Source: Algoriphagus antarcticus (GTDB lineage: Bacteria > Bacteroidota > Bacteroidia > Cytophagales > Cyclobacteriaceae). Taken from it: 64,000 bases of DNA. Under the pieces are notes generated by a model that made no database searches, had not been told where the DNA came from, and saw only the letters and a list, made by a program, of their open reading frames with translations. A program made the translations under genes and the position numbers. Location: contig NZ_MSSW01000053.1 in NCBI RefSeq assembly GCF_002150685.1, forward strand, positions 1 to 64,000, read 5' to 3'. Each line of letters opens with the position of its first letter. Within the stretch, counting starts at the first letter, position 1. Below are positions 16,335 through 25,173 of this stretch, in pieces.

Positions 16335-19076
16335 ATGAAAAGCTGCCTTTACCTATTTATTGCCTTTATGGTGATATCTCAAGTTTCTGCTCAAACTTAT
16401 TCTGTAAAGGGAAGAGTAAAGCAAACTGGAACAGGGGCCACCATTCCTAATGCTACCATATTGCTTCAAAGTCTGCCAGATTCGATTCAGGTTGGCGGAA
16501 TGATCTCTGACTTGGACGGCGAATTTGAAATAACTAACATCAAAGAAGGTGAATATCTGTTGAAAGTGCAGTACCTGGGTTTCGAAAACCTTTTCAGAGC
16601 AATCAATGTCAATAAAGACCTTGAACTTGGTACTTTATCATTAAGCGAACAGGCAACGGCACTTGACGAGGTGACCATTAGCGCCAGAAGAGCACAGGGA
16701 GAGCAGAAAGGCGATACCACTTTATATAATGCAGATGCTTTCAAAACTATGAAAGACGCAAGCGCGCAGTCACTCGTCGAGAAACTACCCGGAATAGTCT
16801 CTCAGGACGGAGCCCTTCAAGCCCAAGGAGAAAATATTGCTCAAATTCTGGTGGATGGCAAACCGTTTTTCGGAGGAGATATTCAGACGGCTCTGCAAAA
16901 CCTCCCTGCGGAAGTTATTCAGGGCATTGAAATATTTGATCAAAAAAGTGATAAGGCACTACTGAGCGGATTTGATGATGGTGAACGAATGAAGACAATC
17001 AACATCATCACCAAACCAGACAAAAGGAAAGGGCAGTTTGGAAAGGCCACGGCAGGTTATGGGACCGATGATCGCTATCTGGCTGGAGCCAGCATCAACT
17101 CTTTCAACGAAGACCGTCGCATTACATTCACAGGACTTAGCAATAACATCAACGTCCTGGATTATTCCAGTGACCCCAATGCCCAAAGCAACAATCGTCC
17201 TCAAAACGGTATCATCACCACTAATATTCTTGGTCTGAATTATTCAGATAATTGGGGTGAAAAAATAAAAATAAGCGGGAGTTATCTCTACAACAATCGA
17301 AAAAACTTGGGGATTTCTTCAATGGTACGCGAATATGTTACGGGTTCAGAATCAGACCAAACTTATACAGAAGAAAGTATCGATGAAAGCACTGTTCAGG
17401 ATCATAATTTCGACATGAGATTTGAATATAATATCGACGAGAAAAACAGGATCCTTTACCGGCCTAGGTTCTCTGCTTCTTTTATTAAGCAAAATTCAAG
17501 TTTCTTTGGCCAGACCGTAAATAATGCCGGACCTCTTAACCAGACTGAAAATTTTAGAACCGAAGACAATTACGAATTTGATATTAACAACAGCTTGTAC
17601 TACAGTCACCAGTTTGACAAAGCTGGTAGAAGCTTGACAATAGATGTAAGAACGGGAAACCACAAAGATGAAGATGACGCATTACGTAATGCCCAAAACA
17701 TCTATTTCCAGCCCGTAGAGCGTGTTGAGCTACTCAATCAGCAAATAACTCGTGACAGGACAGGGCTTGATTGGGAAACTGGCTTTTCCTATACTGAAGC
17801 AATTGGCAAAAATGGCCAAATGGAACTCGAATACGAAATTGGAAATAGAATAAACGACTCCGATCAATTAACATTTGATATACTTAACGAGGAAATGCAA
17901 GACCCTAATCTCGCTCTCGACACTGCACTAAGTAATTCATTTGAGAGCAAATACCTCAGACAAGAAGTAGAACTGGGATATCAATATAAACTTGAAAAAC
18001 TGAAATTTCAGGCGGAATTAGAATATCAAAACGCAACACTTAAAAATGAGCAGTTTTTCCCTGCAATGGGGTCTCTGGACAGAACATTCAAAAGCTTCAT
18101 GCCTACGGTTAGATTTGATTATGAATTCTCTGACAATACCAATATTGAATTGGATTATGATACTGATGTAGACGCACCTTCAGTAGGTCAGTTACAAAAC
18201 GTAATTGACAACACCAATCCACTACAATTGAGGACAGGAAATCCTGTTTTGGACCAATCCTATACCAACAGGATGAGACTACGTTTCAGAAGCAATAACC
18301 CTGAAAATGATCGTTCATGGTTTGTTTTTGCCCAATACAGGTTGACAAAAGATGCTGTTTCAAACAGTACATTTACAGCTCAGGAGGCCACAGAGCTACC
18401 AGGAGGCATAATACTGGAAGAAGGTTCCCAACTTTTCAGTCAAGTCAATTTGGATGGGTACAGGGATTTTCGCTCATGGGTCAGTTATGGAATACCCCTT
18501 GGTTTTATTAAATCCAATTTTAACATCAATGGCGGATTTAGCAACACCAAGAGACCAAGTCAGGTAAATGATCAATTGAGCTTCAATAACTCATCTAGGC
18601 TGAATACCGGAATTTCACTAAGCAGCAATATTTCCGACCAAATTGACTTCAATATATCCACCCGTGCCTCATTCAATAATGTCGAAAACACACTTAATTC
18701 AAACCTTAATAATAACTATTTCAATCAAAGATCAAGATTGAATTTAAGTTGGATAATCTGGGAAGGATTCGTATACAGACTGGATGTAAACCATCAGCTC
18801 AATACCGGGCTTTCGGAGGGATTTGATGCCAATGTGCTATTGATGAATATGAGTATAGGTAAAAAAGTATTCGGTAATCAGCGAGGAGAGATCTCGTTGA
18901 ATGTGTATGATTTGCTTGGGCAAAACAGAAGTGTCTATAGAAATGTCACGGATGCGTATGTAGAAGATGGGCAAAACAACGTGATGCAGCGCTATTTCAT
19001 GCTTTCCTTCTCTTACAATATCCGACACTTCAACAAAGGGACAAATATGGATGACTATAACGAAATCTATAATTAA
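16335..19076 (+). CDS. TonB-dependent-receptor-like outer-membrane beta-barrel protein
   Basis: Outer-membrane protein, 913 aa, with a Sec signal peptide (1-19, ending VSAQ), a carboxypeptidase-regulatory-like beta-sandwich (about 20-110, SVKGRVKQTGTGATIPNATI), a plug-like domain (about 130-225, LVEKLPGIVSQDG and ILVDGKPFFGGD), and a long barrel to the C-terminus. This architecture is the Bacteroidota outer membrane beta-barrel family related to TonB receptors. Such proteins import or export large ligands, but no SusD partner lies next to it, so the ligand is unknown. The last residues (DDYNEIYN) extend past the final strand. A good bidirectional terminator follows the stop. Confidence 0.88.
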   Translation: MKSCLYLFIAFMVISQVSAQTYSVKGRVKQTGTGATIPNATILLQSLPDSIQVGGMISDLDGEFEITNIKEGEYLLKVQYLGFENLFRAINVNKDLELGTLSLSEQATALDEVTISARRAQGEQKGDTTLYNADAFKTMKDASAQSLVEKLPGIVSQDGALQAQGENIAQILVDGKPFFGGDIQTALQNLPAEVIQGIEIFDQKSDKALLSGFDDGERMKTINIITKPDKRKGQFGKATAGYGTDDRYLAGASINSFNEDRRITFTGLSNNINVLDYSSDPNAQSNNRPQNGIITTNILGLNYSDNWGEKIKISGSYLYNNRKNLGISSMVREYVTGSESDQTYTEESIDESTVQDHNFDMRFEYNIDEKNRILYRPRFSASFIKQNSSFFGQTVNNAGPLNQTENFRTEDNYEFDINNSLYYSHQFDKAGRSLTIDVRTGNHKDEDDALRNAQNIYFQPVERVELLNQQITRDRTGLDWETGFSYTEAIGKNGQMELEYEIGNRINDSDQLTFDILNEEMQDPNLALDTALSNSFESKYLRQEVELGYQYKLEKLKFQAELEYQNATLKNEQFFPAMGSLDRTFKSFMPTVRFDYEFSDNTNIELDYDTDVDAPSVGQLQNVIDNTNPLQLRTGNPVLDQSYTNRMRLRFRSNNPENDRSWFVFAQYRLTKDAVSNSTFTAQEATELPGGIILEEGSQLFSQVNLDGYRDFRSWVSYGIPLGFIKSNFNINGGFSNTKRPSQVNDQLSFNNSSRLNTGISLSSNISDQIDFNISTRASFNNVENTLNSNLNNNYFNQRSRLNLSWIIWEGFVYRLDVNHQLNTGLSEGFDANVLLMNMSIGKKVFGNQRGEISLNVYDLLGQNRSVYRNVTDAYVEDGQNNVMQRYFMLSFSYNIRHFNKGTNMDDYNEIYN

Positions 19077-19079
19077 TAA

Positions 19080-19116
19080 AAATGGCTGAAGAACAATTCA
19101 TCAGCCATTTTTTTTT
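19080..19116. terminator. Bidirectional rho-independent terminator
   Basis: AAATGGCTGA (19080-19089) pairs perfectly with TCAGCCATTT (19101-19110), with a T-run to 19116 for the rightward gene and an A-run on the other side for the leftward copper-protein gene. It overlaps the stop region of the latter, so both convergent genes can end here. Confidence 0.88.
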
Positions 19117-19441
19117 AATCTAAAAGAGTCTCGCATTCTGCTATGCAATGGCGGCAAGCTTCTGCACATTTTTTGCAACTTTCGTGCTCATGCTTTTCGC
19201 ATTCATTAGCGCAATTGTAGCAGGCATCCATACACTGTTGCATAGTGATGGCCATATCCAACGAATTACTTTTAGATGCTGCTATACAATCTTTGCAAGC
19301 ATCAATGCATCTTTCACAGAATTTAATGCAGTCCTGCATTCCAGGTCGGTTAATGCATGATTCGATACAAGTGCTACATGCTTCGATACAACGTTCGCAT
19401 GCCACAACACAGTTATTTTTGATCATTGCTTCTGAGCTCAT
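19115..19441 (-). CDS. Four-helix-bundle copper-storage protein (Csp-like, DUF326)
   Basis: A 108-aa cysteine-rich protein with 20 Cys (residues 11, 15, 18, 22, 25, 29, 38, 42, 45, 49, 52, 70, 74, 77, 81, 89, 92, 96, 99, 103) spaced mostly as CxxxC and CxxC along helices. This is the signature of the Csp family, whose helix-bundle core binds many Cu(I) ions. There is no signal peptide, so it should be cytosolic like Csp3. It probably buffers or stores copper. It is monocistronic and ends at a shared terminator. No copper exporter or copper regulator is adjacent. Confidence 0.92.
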   Translation of the reverse strand: MSSEAMIKNNCVVACERCIEACSTCIESCINRPGMQDCIKFCERCIDACKDCIAASKSNSLDMAITMQQCMDACYNCANECEKHEHESCKKCAEACRHCIAECETLLD

Positions 19442-19893
19442 AAGAATAAATTTTTGGTTGGAAATAATGGGTCACATTATCTGCTTAAAAGATTCAATCA
19501 ATTTGATAAAATCTGTGATTTAATGTGAATCAATTAGTTAATACTTAAATCATAAATCAAAAAACCTGCCACTGACAAAATCCACCCTTGACAGTACCAT
19601 GTTAATTCCATCAGAAAAACCCCCACTGAAAATCAATTGTTTATGAGGTATAAAACTCACAAACTGTGTATGTCAGAAACATATAAATTTATCTGTATGT
19701 ACGCTTTTCTGCCAGTAAGCGAATTCTCTTTGGTCAACGGATTGGAAGACCGATGACCGAAGACCGGAGTAAACCAGAATTTAATCTGCTTTTGGATTTT
19801 CGATCCTATAAATTTTCTACTGGCAAGATTCCGTATAAACACATAAATTTAATTTAAAAAGGCATTCAGAAACTTTCCTGATCGAATTTCAAT
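19442..19893. other. Intergenic region with MITE-like repeat, 452 bp
   Basis: Upstream of both the copper protein (leftward) and the LLM oxidoreductase (rightward). AT-rich, with one copy of a dispersed repeat at 19710-19825. No gene is evident. Confidence 0.5.
19710..19825 (+). mobile_element. MITE-like dispersed repeat, copy A
   Basis: Bounded by TGCCAGTA (19710-19717) and its inverse TACTGGCA (19818-19825), with similar flanks (TACGCTTTTC before, AGATTCCGTATA after). The interior contains GGAAGACCGATGACCGAAG. A copy in the opposite orientation lies at 48556-48664 and a diverged one at 32163-32294. No coding capacity, so any movement would need a transposase in trans. Confidence 0.65.
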
Positions 19894-20916
19894 TTGCTTA
19901 CTAACCACAAGCAACTACCTAATTTGAAATCGAACCTACCCTATTCCCTCCTTGATCTTGCCATCATCCGTGAAGACTACGATGCCAGAGACGCTTATGA
20001 AAGATGTTTAGAAATAGCAAAACATGCAGAAAAACTTGGCTACACCAGGATGTGGCTTGCTGAGCATCACAACATGGCAAATGTCGGAAGCTCTTCACCT
20101 CAGATCTTGCTTGGGTACTTAGCCAATGGTACTTCCACTATTCGTTTAGGCTCTGGCGGCATCATGCTTCCAAATCATAGCCCACTGATTATTGCCGAGC
20201 AATTCGGAACTCTAGCCACGCTTTACCCGAACCGGATTGATCTGGGTCTCGGTCGGGCACCGGGCACAGATCAAACTACGGCAGCAGCTTTACGAAGGGG
20301 AAGACATGAATCTGTTCAAGAATTCCCAAGTGATCTCGATGACCTTCGGCGTTATTTCTCAGAAGATAATATGGACTCCAAAGTCCGCGCATTCCCTGCC
20401 GAGGGTTTGAATGTGCCTATTTATCTTTTGGGATCAAGCATGAGTAGTGCTGTTCTTGCTTCGCAAAAAGGTTTGCCTTACGCTTTCGCCAGCCATTTTG
20501 CTCCAGGATATTTGATCAATGCTTCGAGATATTATCGAGAAAATTTCCAGCCATCAGAGCATCAGGCAAAGCCCCATTTTATTTCTTGTGTGAATGTGAT
20601 CGCAGCTGACACAGATGAAGAGGCTCATTATCTGGCAACTTCATTTTTCCAGACCGCTTTAGGGATTATTCGAGGAAAATCTTATCCCATGAAAAAACCG
20701 GTGGATAGTATGGAGAACATCTGGAATGAAGCCGAAGCCTCTGCTATCCAAAATATGATGGCGTGTACTTTCATTGGTACAAAGGAAACTCTAAAACCAC
20801 AATTTGAGAGTTTCTTCCAGCAAGTGGAAGTGGACGAACTGATGGTTTCGACTAATATCTACGATCCTGAAAAACGGTTACGATCTTTGGAGATCACTGC
20901 TGAGGTTTTAGGGTAA
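19894..20916 (+). CDS. LLM-class flavin-dependent oxidoreductase (luciferase-like)
   Basis: A 340-aa bacterial-luciferase-like monooxygenase or dehydrogenase expected to use reduced flavin (FMN or F420; the cofactor cannot be read from sequence). Typical motifs are [17 protein letters not shown] (about 43-59), [35 protein letters not shown] and [10 protein letters not shown], all of the YhbW-like branch. No ATG is available near the start: the frame begins with TTG 19894, and TTG 19924 (giving [13 protein letters not shown]) is equally possible. It is cytoplasmic and monocistronic, ending before a perfect palindromic hairpin. The substrate is unknown. Confidence 0.85.
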   Translation: MLTNHKQLPNLKSNLPYSLLDLAIIREDYDARDAYERCLEIAKHAEKLGYTRMWLAEHHNMANVGSSSPQILLGYLANGTSTIRLGSGGIMLPNHSPLIIAEQFGTLATLYPNRIDLGLGRAPGTDQTTAAALRRGRHESVQEFPSDLDDLRRYFSEDNMDSKVRAFPAEGLNVPIYLLGSSMSSAVLASQKGLPYAFASHFAPGYLINASRYYRENFQPSEHQAKPHFISCVNVIAADTDEEAHYLATSFFQTALGIIRGKSYPMKKPVDSMENIWNEAEASAIQNMMACTFIGTKETLKPQFESFFQQVEVDELMVSTNIYDPEKRLRSLEITAEVLG

Positions 20917-20981
20917 AAGAGAAAAGGGAATCAAATTCCTTTTTTTTAAAGTGCTTTGACTCGTGAAGTCAATTAGCCGGA

Positions 20982-21012
20982 GACCTTCCAGGTTTTGAAA
21001 ACCTGGAAGGTC
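20982..21012. terminator. Perfect 15-bp-arm palindromic hairpin between convergent genes
   Basis: GACCTTCCAGGTTTT (20982-20996) and AAAACCTGGAAGGTC (20998-21012) are perfect inverted arms around one base, followed by TTTTAATT. It lies between two convergent genes and can act in both directions. A hairpin with the same GGTTTGAAACC-type core is at 24991-25025. Confidence 0.75.
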
Positions 21013-21062
21013 TTTTAATTTCAGTTTTCCTGCGCCTTCTTTATTCAGTTTTCCAACTTTTC

Positions 21063-23480
21063 TTACTCATCCGCCAAACTATCCACTGGATTCCCTAAAG
21101 CTGCTTTCACTGCTCTATATCCTACCGTGGCAGAAGTGATCAGGAGCGAAACTAAAATCACTAGCACGTACAAAACTACAGGAACGTTGGTCTGATAAGT
21201 GAAATTCTGCAACCACTGATCCGTCAGGTAATAACCAACCGGCACAGCTATCGCAAAAGCAATGAATACCAACAAAATGAATTCCTTCGAAAGCAGAAAT
21301 GTAATCTGAGAAATAGAGGCACCCAGTACTTTTCTAATCCCGATTTCTTTAAGCTTTTGACCTACTAAAAAGGAAATCAATCCATACAATCCAATCGAAG
21401 AAATCACAATCGAGAGCACAGCGAAGATCTTATAAACCAGTGCCAACTGATTCTCTCGTCGGTAGAAACTAGCAATGCTTTCATCCCAAAAAGTCCCAGA
21501 ATAAATCGCCTCAGGATAAATATTTTTAAACTCTTCTTCAATGGTAGCTAACGTTTCCTTACCTGCATTTTTGTCCAGTTTCACCCCTAGCAATTCGTAA
21601 TTAGCTTTTTCTGTAGCTATAATAAAAGGCTTAATTTCTTCACGCAAAGAGTTTTGAGCAAAATCCTTCACCACTCCCGTGATTCTCATCCACGGTTCGC
21701 TCCCACCAATTGTGATTGTTTTTCCGATAGCTTCTTCTGCATTCGTCAGATTCAGTTTCTTAGCCATGGTTTCATTGATTACTGCTTCCTTGAGGGTATC
21801 ACTTTCTGAAAAGCTACCACCGGCTACGAATTCTAACCCGTAAGTATCAAAGTAATCAGCATCAGCATATTTCAAAGATGTAGGGAATTGCACACTTTCT
21901 CTAATGCCATCAAACCAAAAATTCGATGCCCAATTGTTAGCAGAGGAAGGGACATCATTAGAGACACTTACACTTTTGATTTGAGCATTAGATTTCAATC
22001 GTTGCTTGAGCACATCGAGTCGTCCATCTTTGGCCTCATCTGTAGGTATGTCAATGTAGTAAACGGCCTGCTTCGAAAAGCCAAGATCGGCGTCCTGAAT
22101 CTCTGTCATCTGCTTCACTGCAACTACCGTTGCGATCATCAGAACTTGCGCAATCACAAACTGCATCACCACTAAACCTCTACGCAGCGAAACACCTCCG
22201 ATTTGAGCTACTTGAATCTTATTTTTCAATGCCTGAATCGGTTGAAATCCCGATAAAATAAGCGCTGGATAAAAACCAGAAAGCAACGTCACACCCAAAA
22301 TTATGAGTGTAGAAAAAAGCAAAAAAGAAGGTGTAACCAAGCGAATCGAATCGGGCACTTCAGCCACTTCACTGAGGTAAGGAAGCAAAACAGTAGCAGT
22401 TATCGTAGAGATAATCGCTGAGATAATGACAACCAAAAATGTCTCTCCAAAGGATTGTCCAATTACCTGAAGTCGGCTTCCTCCCATCACTTTGCGAATC
22501 CCTATTTCCTTACTTTTACCGATTGCCTGAGCTGTGGAAAGATTTACAAAATTGATGGAGGCCATGATCAGGATGAAGATTCCTATCAAACCTAATGTAT
22601 AAATGGTGGCTTTTCGGATCATTTCCCCGTTGATCGGTTCAAATCGGCTATCGAAGTGAATATCAGGCATCGCCTGTAGGTAAAATGACTTCTTGGAAGT
22701 ACCGCGATCCTTATAGTTCTTTTCTGCAAAGTTCCGAAGCTGCTGATTGATCTGATCCGCGCTGCTGGACTCAGCGAGCAATAAGTACAATTGAAAATCG
22801 CTTCCAAAGCTGCCCCATTCATCAAAATGATAATCAAAAACATCCTCATTGCTTTGCAAGGTTTTGTAAGAGACTAGCATATTGAACTGGAAATTGCTGT
22901 TGACCGGAATATCAGCCACAATTGCCCCAACTGTTGCTTCCACACGTTTTGATAGTAAAACTGACTTCCCAAAAGCATTTTCCAAAGTCCCAAAAAGCTT
23001 CTTGGCCTCAGTCACGGTGAGCACTACCTGGCCTGGCTCATTGAGTAGTGCCAAATTTCCAGCGAGCACTTCCATATCAAATAATGTGGCATAATCAGAG
23101 GTGGTAAAGAAGGCATCTTCTATGATAAAGTTATTCTCACCTGTGTTGGTTACAGCTTGTTCTGTAGAAACATTAACTGATGAATTCACCACCGGAACAA
23201 GTGCTTCTAAACCCGAAAGATCTTCTTTCAGCGCATCGGGCATCGGCGGCGAAACGCCGGGATTGTATGCAGTGCCATCTGAATAGTCGTCTTGGGTAAC
23301 TACTCGATAAATTCGATCTGCATTCGTCTGAAACGTATCGTAGCTCAACTCATAGCTCACCACCGTGAAAAGCAAAAAAGCAGCTGTGATTCCCAGCGTC
23401 AGACCAAAGATATTGATCAGCGTCACGCGCTTGCCTTTCTTAAGATTTCGCCAAGCAATTTTGGAGTATGTTTTCCACAT
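21063..23480 (-). CDS. MacB/FtsX-type ABC transporter permease, orphan
   Basis: Inner-membrane permease of the MacB/FtsX family, 805 aa: an N-terminal membrane helix (about 20-45), a MacB-type periplasmic core (about 46-280), three helices to about residue 405, a further one near 430-450 that opens a second periplasmic domain, and three C-terminal helices (about 680-790). The duplicated eight-helix layout with GIRKVMGGSR and GIRKVLGAS loops is typical of Bacteroidota permeases of the antimicrobial-peptide or lipoprotein efflux type. The family normally needs an ATPase subunit, and none lies next to this gene, as is common for these orphan permeases. It is monocistronic and leftward. Confidence 0.88.
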   Translation of the reverse strand: MWKTYSKIAWRNLKKGKRVTLINIFGLTLGITAAFLLFTVVSYELSYDTFQTNADRIYRVVTQDDYSDGTAYNPGVSPPMPDALKEDLSGLEALVPVVNSSVNVSTEQAVTNTGENNFIIEDAFFTTSDYATLFDMEVLAGNLALLNEPGQVVLTVTEAKKLFGTLENAFGKSVLLSKRVEATVGAIVADIPVNSNFQFNMLVSYKTLQSNEDVFDYHFDEWGSFGSDFQLYLLLAESSSADQINQQLRNFAEKNYKDRGTSKKSFYLQAMPDIHFDSRFEPINGEMIRKATIYTLGLIGIFILIMASINFVNLSTAQAIGKSKEIGIRKVMGGSRLQVIGQSFGETFLVVIISAIISTITATVLLPYLSEVAEVPDSIRLVTPSFLLFSTLIILGVTLLSGFYPALILSGFQPIQALKNKIQVAQIGGVSLRRGLVVMQFVIAQVLMIATVVAVKQMTEIQDADLGFSKQAVYYIDIPTDEAKDGRLDVLKQRLKSNAQIKSVSVSNDVPSSANNWASNFWFDGIRESVQFPTSLKYADADYFDTYGLEFVAGGSFSESDTLKEAVINETMAKKLNLTNAEEAIGKTITIGGSEPWMRITGVVKDFAQNSLREEIKPFIIATEKANYELLGVKLDKNAGKETLATIEEEFKNIYPEAIYSGTFWDESIASFYRRENQLALVYKIFAVLSIVISSIGLYGLISFLVGQKLKEIGIRKVLGASISQITFLLSKEFILLVFIAFAIAVPVGYYLTDQWLQNFTYQTNVPVVLYVLVILVSLLITSATVGYRAVKAALGNPVDSLADE

Positions 23481-23787
23481 GGGTTTTGAAGTTTATCTAC
23501 GGATATCAGCTGGAGGCCCAGCTTTATTTTGCAGGGATATTATCCAAGATTGCACCAGAAAAAAAGCACGACTAGAAGCTCTAATTAAGGTTTTCAGAAA
23601 AATTGACAAATTTCCTCCGAACATTTTTGTTCGTTCTCGGGCGAATTTAAAGTATTAGTCACAAAACTATTACTAAGTAATATTTCGAAAATCGAAATAT
23701 TACTTTTTTTAAAAGACACTATACAGTTCACAGTGTAGTTTCTATTCGACATATTATTTATATATTTGTAGAATAGATTCGACAAAA
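23481..23787. other. Divergent intergenic region, 307 bp
   Basis: Separates the FtsX permease and the AAA_14 ATPase. It holds a good promoter for the ATPase at 23761-23768 inside a 7-bp inverted repeat. Short open frames here look spurious. Confidence 0.5.
23741..23777 (+). promoter_or_regulatory. Promoter with flanking inverted repeat
   Basis: TATATTTG (23761-23768) matches the Bacteroidota -7 element TAnnTTTG, with a GTTTC about 19 nt upstream as a weak -33. The start codon is 20 bp downstream. TCTATTC (23741-23747) and GAATAGA (23771-23777) form an inverted repeat around it and could be an operator. Confidence 0.55.
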
Positions 23788-24984
23788 ATGGATATTCTGT
23801 TTTCAAATTTCAATAATTTACTGAGTCAGATTGACGATAATTTCTTTCGATATCTCTTTACAGAAATTGATTGGAACCAGCGGATGATTGCCATCAAAGG
23901 GCCGAGAGGTTCGGGCAAAACAACCCTAATGCTCCAGCGAATCAAGTATGGAATAAAGCCCAAATCCAACGAGGCACTTTACTTTTCAGCAGATCACTAT
24001 TGGTTTTATACTCATAATTTGGTGGAAACAACCACCACTTTTTATCAGAATGGAGGTCGATTTTTGTTCATCGACGAAGTGCATAAATACCCAAATTGGT
24101 CTCGTGAACTCAAGAACATTTATGATTCGTTTCCAGATTTGAAAGTGGTTTTCTCCTCCTCGTCCGCTTTGGATATTTATCGCGGTGAATCAGATTTGAG
24201 TCGCCGAGTGATCACGTATGAATTGCCCGGAATGTCATTCCGTGAATATTTATATTTAACTCAAGGGCATAACTTTGCTGCTTTCTCGCTAAGTGAAGTC
24301 CAGAATTCTCATTCAGAAATCACCCGTGAAGTCAATTCAAAACTTCAACCGCTTCCAGCATTCAAGGAATATTTAAAACGGGGATATCTGCCCATCATAA
24401 CAGAGTCGAACCCAGAGACGATTCCAGTTTTCCTCCAGCAAATCATCAATACAATAGTAGATTCGGATTTGGCATTTATTGCAGATTATAATGCCGGAAC
24501 GGCCTACAAAGTCAAGAAACTGCTTGGCGTGTTGGCTGAGTCTGTCCCTTTCAAACCCAATGTATCCTCAATTGCTCGTAAAATAGAAACCAGTCGGGAT
24601 TCTGTCTATGAATGGCTCACGCAATTGGAAAAAGCGAGATTACTCAATTTCTTGATTGCCGAAGGCAAGGGAATTTCATTGCTGCAAAAGCCAGACAAGG
24701 TTTACATGGAAAACACCAATCTCTTCTATGCGCTGAAGGAAAACCCAGAAATCGGTTCGATTAGAGAGACATTCCTTCTAAACCAACTCAAAAACCTAAA
24801 AAAAGAAATCAGATTACCAAAGTCCGGTGATTTCTTAGTCGATGATTTAGTAATAGAAGTTGGCGGCAAAAACAAAGATGCCAGCCAAGTCAAACCTCCT
24901 GAAAACTATCTGATAGCTGCGGACGAAATTGAGCATGGCTTTGGTAAAAAAGTACCACTTTGGGTTTTTGGAATGATGTATTGA
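23788..24984 (+). CDS. AAA_14/DUF4143 family ATPase
   Basis: A 398-aa P-loop ATPase with Walker A GPRGSGKTT (38-46), Walker B RFLFIDEVHKYPNW (91-104), a sensor-like VVFSSSSALDI, and a C-terminal DUF4143 half with a winged-helix-like stretch (VSSIARKIETSRDSVYEWLTQLEKARLL) and a nuclease-fold-like end (DFLVDDLVIEVGGK). The family is very common in Bacteroidota and archaea; its function is unknown, with DNA-related or toxin-antitoxin-like roles proposed. The gene has its own promoter and ends before a palindromic hairpin. Confidence 0.88.
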   Translation: MDILFSNFNNLLSQIDDNFFRYLFTEIDWNQRMIAIKGPRGSGKTTLMLQRIKYGIKPKSNEALYFSADHYWFYTHNLVETTTTFYQNGGRFLFIDEVHKYPNWSRELKNIYDSFPDLKVVFSSSSALDIYRGESDLSRRVITYELPGMSFREYLYLTQGHNFAAFSLSEVQNSHSEITREVNSKLQPLPAFKEYLKRGYLPIITESNPETIPVFLQQIINTIVDSDLAFIADYNAGTAYKVKKLLGVLAESVPFKPNVSSIARKIETSRDSVYEWLTQLEKARLLNFLIAEGKGISLLQKPDKVYMENTNLFYALKENPEIGSIRETFLLNQLKNLKKEIRLPKSGDFLVDDLVIEVGGKNKDASQVKPPENYLIAADEIEHGFGKKVPLWVFGMMY

Positions 24985-24990
24985 GAGAAC

Positions 24991-25025
24991 CAACTCTCCA
25001 AGGGTTTGAAACCTTTGGAGAGTTG
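24991..25025. terminator. Palindromic hairpin after the AAA_14 gene
   Basis: CAACTCTCCAAGGGTTT pairs with AAACCTTTGGAGAGTTG with a single G-T wobble (24991-25025). It has the same GGTTTGAAACC core as the hairpin at 20982-21012, so the two belong to one family of intergenic palindromes. A T-run is lacking. Confidence 0.6.
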
Positions 25026-25088
25026 TGGTGATCTACCGCTGTAAATGAAGATACTAACTACAGCAAATACCTCAGAGTATAACCACTC

Positions 25089-25168
25089 AGCGCCTTCTTC
25101 GTACCCTTTTGGGATAAAAACAATTCGCTCAGCGCCTTCTCTGCGCATCCTCCGCGACCTCTGCGGTT
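25089..25168. repeat. Degenerate CTCTGCG/GCGGTTAA intergenic repeat
   Basis: Contains CAGCGCCTTCTCTGCG and TCCGCGACCTCTGCGGTTAA just past the tex stop. A related string (CTCCGCGAAACCTCGGCG, then TTTGCGGTTAA) lies at 29349-29383. Such imperfect GCG-punctuated repeats recur in Bacteroidota intergenic DNA. Confidence 0.45.
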
Positions 25169-25173
25169 AAAAA

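Noticed and set aside
21063..23480. MacAB-type tripartite pump
   Set aside because: No adaptor or ATPase gene is beside the permease, so only an orphan permease can be claimed.
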